Source: Aphelenchoides besseyi (taxonomy: Eukaryota > Nematoda > Chromadorea > Rhabditida > Aphelenchoididae). From it: a stretch of 64,000 nt of DNA. Location: positions 5,270,001-5,334,000 of the forward strand of contig JAMPIQ010000002.1 in NCBI GenBank assembly GCA_024699855.1, in the 5' to 3' direction. Below are positions 47,801 through 60,283 of this stretch, piece by piece. The translations under genes and the position numbers were made by a program. Position 1 is the stretch's first letter; the number at the start of each line of letters is the position of its first letter. Below the pieces are notes generated by a model. It was not told the origin of the DNA. It did not search any database and saw nothing but the letters and a program-made list of their open reading frames with translations.

Positions 47801-50106
47801 AACACCGATGCAGTAAAACGATCAGTTATTTTTGACTTACCTTTCCCATCAAATCCGCAAACCGGTACTGCCAGAGGACGAAAATTGTTTCGTGACGCCC
47901 AGATCACACTTTGATTTACCAGATCTGTGACATTAACCTCGGAACCGACAACTTGGAATAGAATCTAAATTCACTCGTATATGCATTCAAATATTTCCGA
48001 CTTACGTATTCATTCAACTGGTTCTTTTTGTCGTATTCTACGATCGTATTGATTATTTCATCTTATTTAAATTACCGCTTAGGACATAAGATGAATCACG
48101 AACTCCATCGGTTCCCATAACGACTCTACCGGTCAGACCTAAAGCCGTTAAAGTTCATTGTTTGCTCCAGTACTCACCTTCAAATTGCACATTTGAATTG
48201 TCACTAATCAAAGTACCGTTTTTTAGTGATTGAAGATCGTATCCACTTTGATTGATTGTTCGGGCCAAAGCGATACCGTACAAGTAGATAAGGTCAAAAA
48301 GATACGGAGAAAACATTGACGCCTTAAATCTTAGCCAGTTAAAACCAATGAGCTTGTTCCCTTACATTTGCTTTTTGATCACAAGTCGTACAGTAAAATG
48401 GCCATCCTTTCATTCGAGATATCAAATCGGCAGAAAAATTTTTGTACGTAAAAACTTGGTCACCAGCAACGGTTTCTTTGTTGGAGTGTAACTGAACAAT
48501 AATCTACGTTGTCTATTACACCATCCTACATCTACCTTAAATCTCACCTATAAACTTATAAGTTCCAAAAAAAGTTTCTTTTCGTCACCTGAAATCCGCG
48601 GCGTCCAATCACTTCAGCATCCGCATTTCGTCCGTCTGTTGGTGTAAACTGATCCACCCAAAATGGTTGTGTTCGATCGTCTAAACGTTTTAGTGTAATT
48701 ATTCCACCGTTTAAAAGCCATTCAACCACCAGCCAATAGCCTGAAAAGAAGACAAAATGATGAATCAACTCAAAGGCACTTGCATGTCGGTATCCGGAAA
48801 AATGTAAACGTATTCTTCGCTTGTTAGACCCGCATCAAATAGTGAAAGTGCAAACGATCGCTTCTGATCAGGATCATCAAAACACAAAACAACAATTCGA
48901 GATCGTTGCTGAATCATACTGATCGTATAATTAATGTCTTCTCTGAAAAACACTTTTAATCTCAAACAATTCTCTCGTGATTTTACGGATCCCACGAGTC
49001 GATGTTGGCTTTAAAACTGATCACACAGTCAGAACGCGTTGCAGTCGCCTTTTCCAAATCGCGTTGAAATTGAAAACACCTACGAGTAGTCAATAATTGA
49101 CGTATTTCTACTGTCAAACCGACCCGCTATCATCATCTGCCTGATAAATGAAAGAAAAGGATTCCCATTGAAATTTCTCCATCACATCGCAAACGATTTT
49201 CGAGAAACTGAAACAAGTTCACCGTCTACAATCATTGCCTACAATTCAGCTTACTCTCCATAAGTAGGCATAATGTTGATTACCGTTGGGAACAAAATCG
49301 GATTTGCAAGATCTGAAAATTGTGGTCAAATCGTCTAACTGTTCCCAAGATTCATTCAAATTTTCAGACCAAATAGTTAATTTCTCATTTTAATAACCAA
49401 CCTGAGACCAATGTTTGTCCATACATAAGAACAGCAAGATTGTAGTAGGACGCCAAATGACCTAAAATATCTGGATATGAGAACAGCAACAAAAGCCACC
49501 GGCCACTCGTGTTGTAACAATCGTCTTCCCCTCGCAACTATCTTTCAATAAAGTATTTTCTCTTTATTGTTCAATCAAGAATCCCGTCGCTTATTAAATT
49601 AACTGACCACTAACAGTCGCTCCCTTAAATTCGAGCATTAAAGGCTATTTAAGATTATGCGAACAAACATCGGTACATGGTGGTGCAATGAGAGCGTCGA
49701 TACTTTGATTCATTATCAATTCGTAAGTGTAACCGGCAGCCGTCGATTCGATACACTCTTCGAAACGCCAACTGATACTAAAACAAGAAGATTATAACCA
49801 GTTAGCCTATTAGTGTTGCAAAAGATTATGCAAAGAGGTTAAAGTTTACGTGAAATTAATCATATCGCGACTGAGAATTCGATCTCTGTAGATCCTGTCG
49901 ATGGCCATTGGCACTGCAGCCGCTGTGTTGTGGTAAGCATACGGTAAGCTCTCGTTTTGTGGAATGAGCATACCGAGTTTGATTTGCAACGGTATCGCAG
50001 CTGCAAGATTGTTGGCGAGACAGAAGACGATAAAAAGCCGAAAAGCTGACAGGTGGTTTCTTGCCAGTAAGGAAAACGAGCAAAAGCCGCCAGTCAGAAA
50101 TGCCAT
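44868..50106 (-). CDS. Receptor-type guanylyl cyclase (copy 2)
   Basis: Tandem paralogue of the neighbouring cyclase, same orientation and architecture. Start at 50106; signal peptide region [18 protein letters not shown], then [20 protein letters not shown]. Ectodomain blocks: [75 protein letters not shown]. The kinase-homology domain has [14 protein letters not shown] and ISYYGLTF, so both HRD and DFG are lost (copy 1 keeps DFG). Cyclase domain: [66 protein letters not shown] with the catalytic Asn and Arg intact, so it should be active. It ends [14 protein letters not shown]...KNHSN, TGA 44868-44870. All introns are GT-AG except one GA-AG (45902-45941). A long intron separates SNGL from ADKIHLS. 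Confidence 0.9.
45902..45941 (-). other. Apparent GA-AG intron in cyclase copy 2
   Basis: 40 nt between VETIG and DSYMC, beginning GAAAGT and ending TTCTAG (GGAG|GAAAGT). Read through, the frame stops after eight codons, so splicing is required for a functional enzyme. Same position and nearly the same donor as in copy 1. Confidence 0.7.
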
Positions 50107-50592
50107 TCGCCTACGGTATTATGCGGTCGATCTGAAAAGAAGTCAGAATGACCTGTGGATAAGGAGAGGCCAATGTCGCGTTGAAATGGACAACAATTTG
50201 TGTTCTTACAAACGAATTAGTCCGACAGTTGATTCTACCGTTGTTCCAAATACAAAAGTTCTGAATCGATTCATTTGACGTTTGAATTTGGACAACAGGA
50301 GACTCACACCGTCGCCTACGGTCGAATAGCAGTTAACTGACTGCTTTGCTCGTACAATTGCCGTCCGCTCAAAACAAATCCCTACAAACTTTCTGGCTTC
50401 TTCTTTGACTACGACTTTGGTGGATTAGTTGATGGGCTGAAATTGCCAATGAAAGTGCTCCGACTTTTTTCGAGTGATATATCGTATACTTTATGTGATG
50501 ACCGTAGATTCTAATTATCATATCTTCCTTCATCACCTTATTGTTTGTAATGAATTTATCGTTGGAATTGTACCACAAAATGATTCGCTTAA
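50107..50592. other. Intergenic region
   Basis: About 490 bp: cyclase copy 2 promoter and 3' UTR of the ZP gene. No gene seen. Confidence 0.5.
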
Positions 50593-52293
50593 TCAGTTGT
50601 AAGTTCTTGCCGCAACTTCCATTTGCGCTGAATGATTTCGACGACAGAGCAGTGCAATAGCAATTGTGGCTATCATAAGTGTAATCAAATTACTGGTTGT
50701 CAGTGCAATGATAGTCATTTTTGAATATCGAGGCGAATCATTCAATGGACATGGTGAAGCAGTTACGGCTAAAACAAGCATATTATCACATTTCAAACTT
50801 GTAATTCACATTGAAATTCGATCACTGGTGCCGTCAAAATGGTTCCGGGACTTTGTACGTGTGTTTCTTCTTGCGATTCATCTTTTCGTTTCGCAAACTG
50901 AATTGGTTTCTTATTGGATATTGCTGAGATGGTTGTGCTCTTTAGACGTTCTTCTTCAACTTCCAATTCCGCCTTTTTCAGAAGTTCATCTGTCCGTTCT
51001 CTCGATCGCTCCAAACTCTGTGCTGACGATTCGTTTAGTTCAAATGGCATTGAAGCGTTAACACTGTAGATTGTATCCAAGTTTTTATGTCCAGTGATTA
51101 CTCCTCGACGTTGTCGTTTAGAACAATTTGGTGGCTGAAATGACGCGTTGAAAAAGCGACTACTCAAAACTTACAACCGACAAACGACAAGCTGGATCCG
51201 TTTTCGGACACATGTATAGCAAGCAGTTAAAGTACATTTTCTGAGATGATGCGAATTTGAAGACTCGACTCGGAGCAAATGCAAAATTAAGTTTGGGATC
51301 GTATGTGATTTCGGGTACGATCGTCTTGTCGACGGAACAACCACGCTCATCAACAAGTTGATAACGACGGTTCTTACCATCAGATACAAAACAGGAGTAA
51401 ACTGTAATCTTAAGTCTAAGTACCCAGTTTCCCGTCGATTTCACCTTTTAATGCAAAACTCGAATCAACACAACGCCATTCATGAAAAACCTGAACTAAA
51501 TGTTATGTTGTTTAATGCGATTTTCTTCGACCTTATCTCCAATTTTTGCGTTCGTAGCCGGTGGTCCATTCAACGAACCGTAATGAAGCGAATATTCACA
51601 AGCCGGTCCATTGCGCCCGCCAACGAGATAGCTTTTCGAGTAGGTGCTGAAGTGAACATTTGAAATTGTCTTATCTAATATTGCAAATACCTTACTTCCA
51701 TAACAGTTCCAACGTTCCGATGATTTGTGTAGTAGCGACAGCTTAGTGCAAACATTCGATCGTCTTCTGTCATATGTTTTTGATCGCGACTAACAATCAC
51801 TGTGATCGAGTACTCCAGTCCAGGCCGTGGATGAACCTGAAATGACATTAAAACATCAATATTGCACCCCAATGTTCACCATTCTTCTCGACTTGATTCC
51901 ACAAATTTGGAAATTGAACGGAATCTCCAATCGAACTGTTCGATCGGACTGGAAACAGCTTGAATGATTACTTCAACTTTTTGATCTTACAGTTGAAAAA
52001 TGTCGAACGCAATTTGGGTTCTCAGCATTTCGCAGAGCTGAAATAATGCCAATTAAAAGAAGTTATAAGTGTGTTAACCGAAAATTCGACCGTCGAAATC
52101 ATTTACATTCAATTCGATTCCAATCGAATCTTCACCACAAATAACTCGGGCCTGAGCTAAAACAATCAATTGAAATGTAATCGCGCAATTCAAACTTACT
52201 AGTGGAGCCAAGAGACGCTGCTGCTTGAGCTGTTGCGTCAGTGAGAGCCTCAACCCATGCAAAGATCAAGAAAAGAATAAACATTCCTAACAT
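50593..52293 (-). CDS. Cuticlin-like ZP-domain transmembrane protein
   Basis: Extracellular-matrix protein of the nematode cuticlin type. Start ATG 52291-52293, signal peptide MLGMFILFLIFAWVEA. The ZP domain opens with RVICGEDSIGIELNVNDFDG, then NPNCVRHFST, then FQVHPRPGLEYSITVIVSRD and FALSCRYYTN. The second ZP half includes GRNGPACEYSLRYGSLNGPP, GDKV, LVDERGCSVDKTIVPEI, VFKFASSQKMYFNCLLYMCP and CRLSVPPNCSKRQRRG. RQRR is a furin-type cleavage site right after the ZP domain, as in cuticlins. A charged juxtamembrane stretch (SLERSRERTDELLKKAELEV) precedes the TM helix ALTTSNLITLMIATIAIALL and a short tail ending ARTYN, stop TGA 50593-50595. Short GT-AG introns. Confidence 0.88.
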
Positions 52294-52800
52294 TTGTTAA
52301 GTTTATGTCGTTCTTTCAGCGTCGTTTGTTGTTCGATCGTTCACGAATGACCATCGAAGAAAAGCGAAAGTCCCTTTGAAGTGAGGCTCGACCTAAATAG
52401 CGCCAATTTGTTCTTCTACTTGTCGGGATGTCGGCGCCATCTTTCGCTTGTAAACCTTACGGCGTATTTGCGAACGATTCGAAAAGCGATTGGAAGTAAA
52501 GAATCCAAAGATGTCGTTTACCGTTCGCTTGCGATCCGCTCACTTCCGTGTTGACTACAAAACAGCATTCAACATCTAGTCTGATCTTTTGGTGTTATTC
52601 TGAATCGTCGTTTTATGTGAAAACATTGTGCGTTTGTTTGCGATCAGTCGAAACTTTCATTGTACTAATTAGGAGAATACGTCGATGGTCGTTTTTCGAT
52701 TTAACAAGCAAAGTCGCTTTCAATGTACACGAATTTATTGGTTGGGTTTAACGTGACAATAAATCTTAAGACGAATAGAAACTGAGGAGTCCGTTGAGAT
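52294..52800. other. Intergenic region
   Basis: About 500 bp upstream of the ZP gene. A plus-strand frame (52548-52751) has no recognisable content. Confidence 0.5.
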
Positions 52801-53699
52801 TTACCACATCGGACCAAAACCACCACGATTGTAATATGATTTGTACGGATAGGCTCCGAAAGCTCCCTAAAAACATGCTGTTCACATGTAAACATATTGT
52901 TGGCTAACTACTACCTTATTCGGACCAATGAAAGTAAAACGACTAAAAGGGTAATGTCCAGCTGTTAGGAAATGTGCGAGTAACAAGTTGTGTGGTGGCA
53001 TTCCGTAGAGTAAAGGCTGATTGTAACTAAATTTAAAGTTATGAATGCCACTTGCACTCGTTTAACTTACCCATAGCCGGCATACGACGAAACTGCACCG
53101 GGAGTTACGGTTCTTGGCGGCGGGCGAGAACCGTAAGTTGGATAAGGATTTTGATTTGGAGCTTGTTCGTGACGATAATTGTAATTCGTATCCACAGACG
53201 ATGGTGATCGATCGTCTGGCGAATAGCGGGAGTGCTGTAAAGTTCAATCGTGAATATGATTTGACTTTTTGTTCTACCGGTGGAGGAACCGATTGAGAAC
53301 GCGGCGATCTGACCATATCGGCAGCAGCAATGTATCCTTTTTCCGGTTGAACAAACGAGTAGAACTTCAATTTACCACGCATTTGATGTAGCGCCTGTCG
53401 CACATCAGCGTCATTGTACAAAATCACCTGCAGTTCAACAATTAATTATTGTTCGTAGTTATAAAACCACCTGCCGACCAGTCTGGTCGTTGTACGCAAT
53501 AACACCTTGAAATTCGGGTACTTGATCACGAACTTTTCGTATTAACACCTGCAAACAAGTGTTCATAACTTCCGTTCGGCTGCTCTTCGTTACCTGGAAC
53601 AAGTCCCCACCGCGGTCAATTTCATCTTTTGAAAAGTACAAACGATACTTCTTGCCAAAGTGATTCCACGGTACTTTTGTATCCGAAAAGATTCCCATT
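52801..53699 (-). CDS. PB1-like domain protein with Pro/Tyr/Gly-rich tail
   Basis: Start at 53699 (MGIFSDTKVPWNHFGKKYRL). The first about 110 residues resemble a PB1 interaction domain: KKYRLYFSKDEIDRGG, VMNTCLQVLIRKVRDQVPEF, and an acidic-loop-like GVIAYNDQTGRQ/VILYNDADVRQAL (pattern YxDxxG...lyxDxDvxxA). The rest is low complexity: SPRSQSVPPP, HSRYSPDDRSPSS, YRHEQAPNQNPYPTYGSRPP, then Gly/Tyr/Phe-rich (GAFGAYPYKSYYNRGGFGP) ending MW, TAA 52801-52803. One intron is only about 31 nt. No signal peptide. PB1 domains form heterodimers, so an adaptor role is possible; the tail could be a prion-like or RNA-granule segment. Domain call moderate. Confidence 0.65.
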
Positions 53700-56502
53700 C
53701 TGAAAGAGGATAAAGTAAAAAATATCTGAGCTAAAAATAGAGAACCGAGAGATGAACAGAAGACACGAATGGAACTCGTTTTTATGTCGAACTGATTTCT
53801 CTGCTCTTCAGCTTACGACTTTCGTGTAAGTTCACGCCCTCCGGCCGTTCTGCGCATTTGCAAAACAAACAAAGTTTCAATTCATTTTCTGAGGAACACA
53901 AAAAACGACCGCATTCAAAAGTCAATCTCCCGAGAGAGCTGTGGTGTGCAAACGTGCAGTTTCCGTTCTCAAAGTGATGCCAACGGAAGTGTCAAACAAA
54001 GCGAGTCCTTGTCTCCAATGGGATTACCATCTGATGGCTAGAGTAAAGAAGTTTGATTTGTGGACGACGAAGTCGGAGATAATTGGAAACCTTGCAACAA
54101 AAACAACTTTTTCTAATTTCGTTGGCTCCTTTTTGAAGACCTACGGGAATTCGAGTCCAAAAAGATCAGAGATGTTTTCATAGAAGTTTGTTGAATAATC
54201 GAAATAAACTCAAAATTGACAAAAAAAAAATCTTTTACTACTGGAGCACTGACTTCTATAGTATACCTAGAAGAAATTGTTTTTTAAAAAACACTGATTC
54301 CAAAAACGTTCATCCCAACAAAACCCAATTTCCAGTGATACGAAAACAACTGAACAGTAAGAAAGACAAAAAAACCCACTGCTACAGTGGGACGTTCATT
54401 TTATATCTTTTGAGCTCAACGTTCGTGAAATCAAAACCCGGAACGACAATACGAATCAACAAATTGTCGTTCGAAAACAAGACCTCTGGGAATATGGAGC
54501 CCTCATTTCCGAAAATGGATACTAATTGACCGAGATTACGATAGATGGATGGATTCTGTCAAATGGCACGTGTAATCAAACAACATTCATGCTGATTCGA
54601 TTTAACTGTTAGGAGAGTTGCGTCAAGAATCCTAAAAACGGAAAGTCGCAAATCGAATTGCTCAACTTCGGGTATTTTGCAGGGAATGTTTCGTCATTGG
54701 CTCGAAGGCGAGAACGCGGTCACAAACAAGAGAATATGTAATACACTATTTCGATGTTTTTGCTTCATTCTAATGACCGAAAAGACGATTGAGTAATCGT
54801 TGTGTTTTCGAAAGGAAGTGTTCGCTGAGCTCGTAGTCGAAAATCGTTATGTTGAAACTGCGGCGGCGATGGAAGTTCAGAGATTTCGAAACGTCCGGAT
54901 TGGCACAAAAACACGTGAAGTTCGCTTCAAAGAACGAACTCCAGAGGAGAAAATTAAAGTTCTACGGTGTCACTTGTAATTGACAATCGCGTGCCGAATG
55001 CACATTTAAATTCAAGACGGTGCCCCGCAGTTTGCTTATAAACCAGAAACTAAGCGGAAGTTGATTTCCGCGACGTTTCTTCAGACTCCCACGTTTTTGG
55101 AAATTGATTGGCAGGTTCTCACACGAGAACTGCGAAACAACAACCATCGTATTGCTGTTGGCCAATTAAAGGAAGTTGTTTGACTAGATTCCGTGTATCC
55201 AATGGAATGCTGAGCAATAACAAGTGACATGTGAGGTTTCATTATGTCGGGCAAACGCTTCAATGGACCGTGATTTTTGACGGAAGTACGCAAAAAGCGT
55301 AAGAATTCGAATTCTCTCATCAAAAAGAACGTTCCGGTTACCTGCTTTCGTTGTTTTGTCGTGATCGATCAGAAGTTCGAGAGAATGGACGAGACAGTGG
55401 ATCGAAAACTGTTTCATGAAACTTCGCTTCATGCGGTTTGTTGTAGTCGTGAAATATTGTCGACATCTTCGTCTAAAACACCAAAATAACTCGTCAATGA
55501 GAGCAAACAGGTTCTTGCACGTGAATCACGCTCGGAGGGCCAAAAGAATGTTGGGTGCAGCTGAACAATCCGGATCGCCACGCAGCTGATCGTGCGGTTC
55601 TTTGCACAGAAACCGGTGGCCATGAGAACAATCAAATTTACTTCACGGATATCAGTTTTAGTTGTTGCTTCAAATGAAAAAACAGTGATAAGCTCATGAA
55701 CAGAAGCTCAAATTTGAGTTTACACTTATGTCTGCAATAAATGAGCAGTAAAAGTTGAATACTAGTTAGTGGTTTTGTCAAGAGATTACGAGCTTGAAGG
55801 TGAACGTTATTCAACAAGTTTGTTAATATGCAAAAACTACAACCACTTCGCTTATCGTTTGTTGTCTGCACGCGCAGAAACACTGTGACGGGGGTGTTCA
55901 ATCGAACTGATGGATAAGTGAGTCCACGGATTTGCGTGATGGGGTCCGGATTAAAGATTGTTTGCACAACGAATTGTCGCCTTTCGACTCTTTCCGTTCC
56001 GGTTGTTGACATTGTTAGGAACGAAGGATCCGTTCAGATGAGCGTGCTGACTTCCGATTACTAGCAGTCGTTTAGAAAGTGTGTTAAATACCGGTGCTCT
56101 TGGAACCGAAGTTCAAACACGAGATCAAAAGATTGAAATTACTTGAAGTGCTTGTTCACATTTTAAAGCAGCAAATCACCCACGTGTTTGATTACAAAGT
56201 TGAATTACGGTAATTAAAGTTCTTTCAATAACAAGTGTGTTCATTTGCATTCCTTGGAAAGTTAAATATTGCTACCAACTCATATAACTGTCTGACTACA
56301 GCAGGAAACCGCACTTTTTATCGGCATTTTACAAAATCGTAGAGTGAAACGTTTAGAAACATCGTCGCTTGTAACCACCGGTTGCCTATGGGTGCGTTGT
56401 CGTTTTTCGACTTTTGTCGTCGCCATTTGTTCTTCTAAAGATGAGCCCAAAATAGCAACAAAACGAAAATAGTTGAGTGTTTTATACGAACCCACTTATT
56501 AA
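53700..56502. other. 2.8 kb region without a supported gene
   Basis: Divergent spacer between the PB1-like gene (-) and the vWA gene (+). Frames of note: minus 55638-56012, 124 codons from a true ATG (MSTTGTERVERRQFVVQTIF); plus about 54815-54979, no ATG at its start, containing AMEVQRFRNVRIGTKTREVR; plus 55277-55489 with VPVTCFRCFVVIDQKFERMD. None can be spliced into a convincing gene. A decayed or fast-evolving gene is possible. Confidence 0.35.
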
Positions 56503-59159
56503 ATGGAATTAGTAATCCAATTTGCTGGCTATCTTCTACTTCTTCAATTAGTCAATGCGGTTTGCACGTGGCCAAAAACAGACGTCCTTTTTGCCCTCGA
56601 TTCAACAACGAACGTTGACACTACGGCAAATCATCGACGTCTTGTCGACTTTGTTCGAGCCCAATGTGAATTGAATATGTGAATAAAAAGGCGATTTATA
56701 ATTTCAGCTCGACATATGAAATGGGGACCCGATGGAAATCAAGTTGCTGTCGCTCAATTCACACCACACGCCAAATATGAATTCGGCTTCGTCTCCAACA
56801 ACCTTGAATCTTTGGATCGACAGTTAAATGTAAATGATCACAACATACGTTTCAAGTTTTGTTCCTTTAGTCTGTTCCTTATGTACCTTGTCAAAGTCGT
56901 GGGACTTATTGCATGCAGGATCTTGCAAGTAAAGACTACGCGATAACTACGATATATTCATTTCTTCTAGGTCTAAACACTCTTGTACGTGGAGCATTGA
57001 GCGCTGATGAGGGAAATCGTGTAACCGTTCCGGATGTTTTGGTTGTCATTTCGACGAGTTTGTATGAGCCGAGAGAAGTCAGAGCAGGCGAATTGCTCGT
57101 CCGACCACTTTCGCCAACTCACGTCTTCATAATAACGATTGGAAATGGTGCACCGTCTACGTACACTCGCAACGTTCAATTTGCTGCAACTACGAATCGC
57201 TTGGCTGCCATCGATTTCAATTCGTTGATCGATTTGGAACTACCACTCTGCGAGAGTGTGAACAGTTTTTTAGGTAAATTGAGATGAGTAATCGGTTGTG
57301 GTTGTTTGTGTAATTGTTGTTATATTTCTTAGTTTTACGAAACCCACTCATTTGTTCGTGTGCCAAATTTCTCCATCTCCATGGACAACGTGGCGGGAGT
57401 TCAAACGGCGACTTTTCAACTTCGTAAATCCCCAAATTTTCGTTTTTGTCGAGGTTTTTTTATTGTTCGTACAGCAAAGTGGACAATTTGAGCGCCGAAA
57501 TTGTGAAGCAGCTCAGTGGTTTGTGATGTCCATTTCGGGTTCGGCGTTTGCTGACGAAGTACATGCCGACCTTACATGGTGGCATTATTTGCAGTGGAAT
57601 GTATCGAGTTGCTCGAAAACCAATGATCTAAACACCATCTATTGGACCTTTGCTTGTGGGTGTTGTGATTGATCTCAATTCATTAGCCAATCGATTTTGT
57701 TGTTTTGATGCTCGATTTTAGGTGAAGAACAAACTCGAACGAGCGGCTTCTTAAAACCATCTCTTTGTGTTCTGATTATCGCGTTGACTTCTGTGATAGC
57801 AGTTCTTATTGTTTTGTGTCTTAGTTACACCATCTATCGATTTCGAAATGACAGTAAGATCGAAATCTTTTTCTTCTGATCTTCTCGCCTCTGTTGCAGA
57901 CCGTCGTCTCGGTTCCCAATTACGTGCCGAACAAGAAAACTTGAGAAAACAAGAAGAATATTATAATGAAAAACTGAGAGAACGTTCAGCTCACGTGAAA
58001 GAACGTGAGAAAACGATGTTGGATTTGATCAACGAAAGTCAACGAATCCGTGAATATCGGGATCAACCGACGATGCCATTGCCGGTTACAGTCGTGAATA
58101 ATGGTACGCAACGCTCTCTACCTCCTTCATTTCGTCTTCCACGTGGAGCGGCACGTCGTGGGGTTGCAAATTGAAACAAATTTTTACTGCAACTCATGAT
58201 CTGCCCTCCACTGTTCATTGTAAAATTGATTATGAAATAAATGAATCTATTGATTTGATCGTGTTAATTTCTACAGTGTTGCAGAAGAAGAAGAAGATCT
58301 CACTCTCGATGACCGAACACTCTTTAATCTCGAACGTTCTCATTCGCATTTGCCTGCCGATCATCCTGCTCGTGCACTTCCACCCATCGATCTGTTGCTG
58401 TTGGTTGACGCAAGTTCGAGTATTGGAATCAACAGCTACGAGACGGTTAAACAAACACTACGCGAATTCGTCAACGATATTGACATTGCTCCTGGTCGTT
58501 CACGTGTTGCTACGATTGTTTTTGCTAATGAACCACAAGTTTACTTTGGTTTTGATCGCTACTATACAGTTCGTTCAGTTAGAAGTAAGCTATCCAATGT
58601 TATCAACTTGAATTCAACTTTTGTTTTTCAGCTGCAATACGTCGAATGCCCTATCTTGGTGGACCAACATTTCTAGCAAAAGCACTTTCGTTTTCTGCCG
58701 GCGTATTCTATCAGGAACAGAATATGAAAGAAGTGACACATCGAAATCGTACGATGCCAACACCTCGACACGATCGACCTCAAATAATGATTGTCGTATC
58801 CGATGGTATTTCGGATGATAATTTCGATCGTCAAGCAACCCAATTACACGAAAGAATGTTGGTCAAAATTGGAGCATTGGTAACCAAAAGTTTCAAGTGA
58901 GTGCTAATTTCAAGCATTGCAATTTGATTGGTTTAGCAAAGAACGTTTGATACCGGTGACACGTTTTGATGGCGCTGTTTTCACTTTGGATCAACGAGAA
59001 GCAATGAGCTTATGGTTGTGGCGAACACAAGTTGAATTGCAGTTACATTCAATTGACAACAATCAGTGATTTCAGAGACTATGGAATGAGAATTATGCGG
59101 GATATGTGGAACGCGAGAAGACTTTCAATCTCACTGGACGCCGAACAAACCGCAATTAA
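56503..59159 (+). CDS. Transmembrane protein with two vWA domains
   Basis: Start ATG 56503: signal peptide MELVIQFAGYLLLLQLVNAV, then a first von Willebrand A domain (KTDVLFALDSTTNVDTTANH; VAVAQFTPHAKYEFGF; DVLVVISTS; HVFIITIGNGA). Its MIDAS reads DSTTN, not DxSxS. A Cys-bearing stretch (LICSCAKF, WNVSSCSKTND, ACGCEEQ) leads to a TM helix (SLCVLIIALTSVIAVLIVLC). Next come a charged helical segment (NRRLGSQLRAEQENLRKQEE) and an acidic linker (EEEDLTLDDRTLF). A second vWA domain follows with a perfect MIDAS (PIDLLLLVDASSSIG), VATIVFANEPQVYFGF, GGPTFLAKAL, IMIVVSDGISDDNF. Stop TAA 59157-59159. The second vWA frame has no ATG of its own, so it must be spliced to the upstream exons; donor near 58154 or 58157, acceptor near 58286, is the uncertain join. 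Role unknown; adhesion or ligand binding inferred. Confidence 0.75.
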
Positions 59160-59623
59160 TCGCATTTGAATTGTCTTTCATGCAAACTGTCTTTCCATTA
59201 CAAAATAAATTCTTGACTATTCTTGCTCAGTTTTGTAAGTCCAGCAGTTCAACTGCAGTTTGTCGGACAACATTCGCCAAAGTACTCGTAGGAGTGAGAA
59301 ACCCTTAGTCAAATTCAATTTTGGCGTTTACGTGGGCGAACGTTTTTTCAACAACTTTCACTCCATACTTGTTGAATTAACAACAGTTTACGGCTTTAAT
59401 TGTCAGGAAGATCATTTTTTGAGTTAACTTTCGAATTGAGGTTTCTTCGCTGAACTTTTTGACGTCAAAGTACCCACACGTTCAATTGGGTCTTGGCATT
59501 TTATCCAAGTTGTGAGGTTCTCTCGAGTTTAACGTATAGTAAAGCATGTGGGCGACACAGTTTTCATGATATTTAAAGTTGTTGAAAAGCAATGGAATCA
59601 ACAAGTTCAGTCAACTTTTCATT
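59160..59623. other. Intergenic region with poly(A) signal
   Basis: An AATAAA near 59203 probably ends the vWA transcript. The rest is the upstream region of the first small peptide gene. Confidence 0.5.
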
Positions 59624-59936
59624 ATGCGATCTTCGACCCTTTTACTATTGATCGTTCTAATGTCGGTCGTAGCAAAGGTTAATGCTTATGGCTACAGCGG
59701 AGGTTTCTACCCGCCACCAAGACCTTTTCCATATTTTCATCATCACCATCACCACTGGAGACCTTGGTATCGACCAAGCTATGGTAAGTAATTGAATTGG
59801 AATGATTGTAGTAACGTTTTAAGGAGGCGGATATGGCTATCCAAGTGGCTACGGTAAATAATTGAGTTAATAGACTGAGCTTATATCACATTTAGGTTCA
59901 TATTACAATGGATGTGGTTGTGGAAAAAAGAAATGA
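59624..59936 (+). CDS. Small secreted Gly/Tyr/His-rich peptide 1
   Basis: Three exons. ATG 59624 gives signal peptide MRSSTLLLLIVLMSVVAKVNA, then YGYSGGFYPPPRPFPYF, six consecutive His, WRPWYRPSYG, and after two short introns GGYGYPSGYG and SYYNGCGCGKKK; TGA 59934-59936. Mature peptide of about 53 residues, basic at the end, with two Cys. It resembles nematode YGGW/caenacin-type epidermal antimicrobial or neuropeptide-like peptides. The His6 may bind metal. Function inferred from type only. Confidence 0.75.
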
Positions 59937-60223
59937 AGCAGTCGAGTACGAATTCACATCTACTGATGCATCCTACAGTATTATTTGTTATTGCGAATCA
60001 CGTAATCCCATTTGTGTTCTAATAAACAAATCAATCCAGTTTTCGTTGAAATGCGTGGGCGAACAGATCAAGAAAATTGGGTCGAGACGCGCGGCGCTGA
60101 ACGGGTTTCTGAAGTTCGATGGTCAGCGAAAGTCGAGCGGATTGACGTTCGTAATTAACTGGAAATTCGCCCAATTCGAATGAGATTTCGTTAATCTACT
60201 TAGACGTCGTGCCCATTTTCGCG

Positions 60224-60231
60224 TATAAAAG
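60224..60231 (+). promoter_or_regulatory. TATA box of peptide gene 2
   Basis: TATAAAAG, 60 bp upstream of the ATG at 60284. It fits a core promoter with transcription starting about 30 bp downstream. Confidence 0.6.
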
Positions 60232-60283
60232 TGAAGCAGACTGTTGGATTTGATATCGCAGTTTGTGAAATCAGTTTCTAGTC

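Noticed and set aside
57290..57700. Apparent frameshift in the first vWA gene
   Set aside because: Three canonical GT-AG introns (ending near 57332, 57471 and 57561) restore one continuous frame through to the TM helix.
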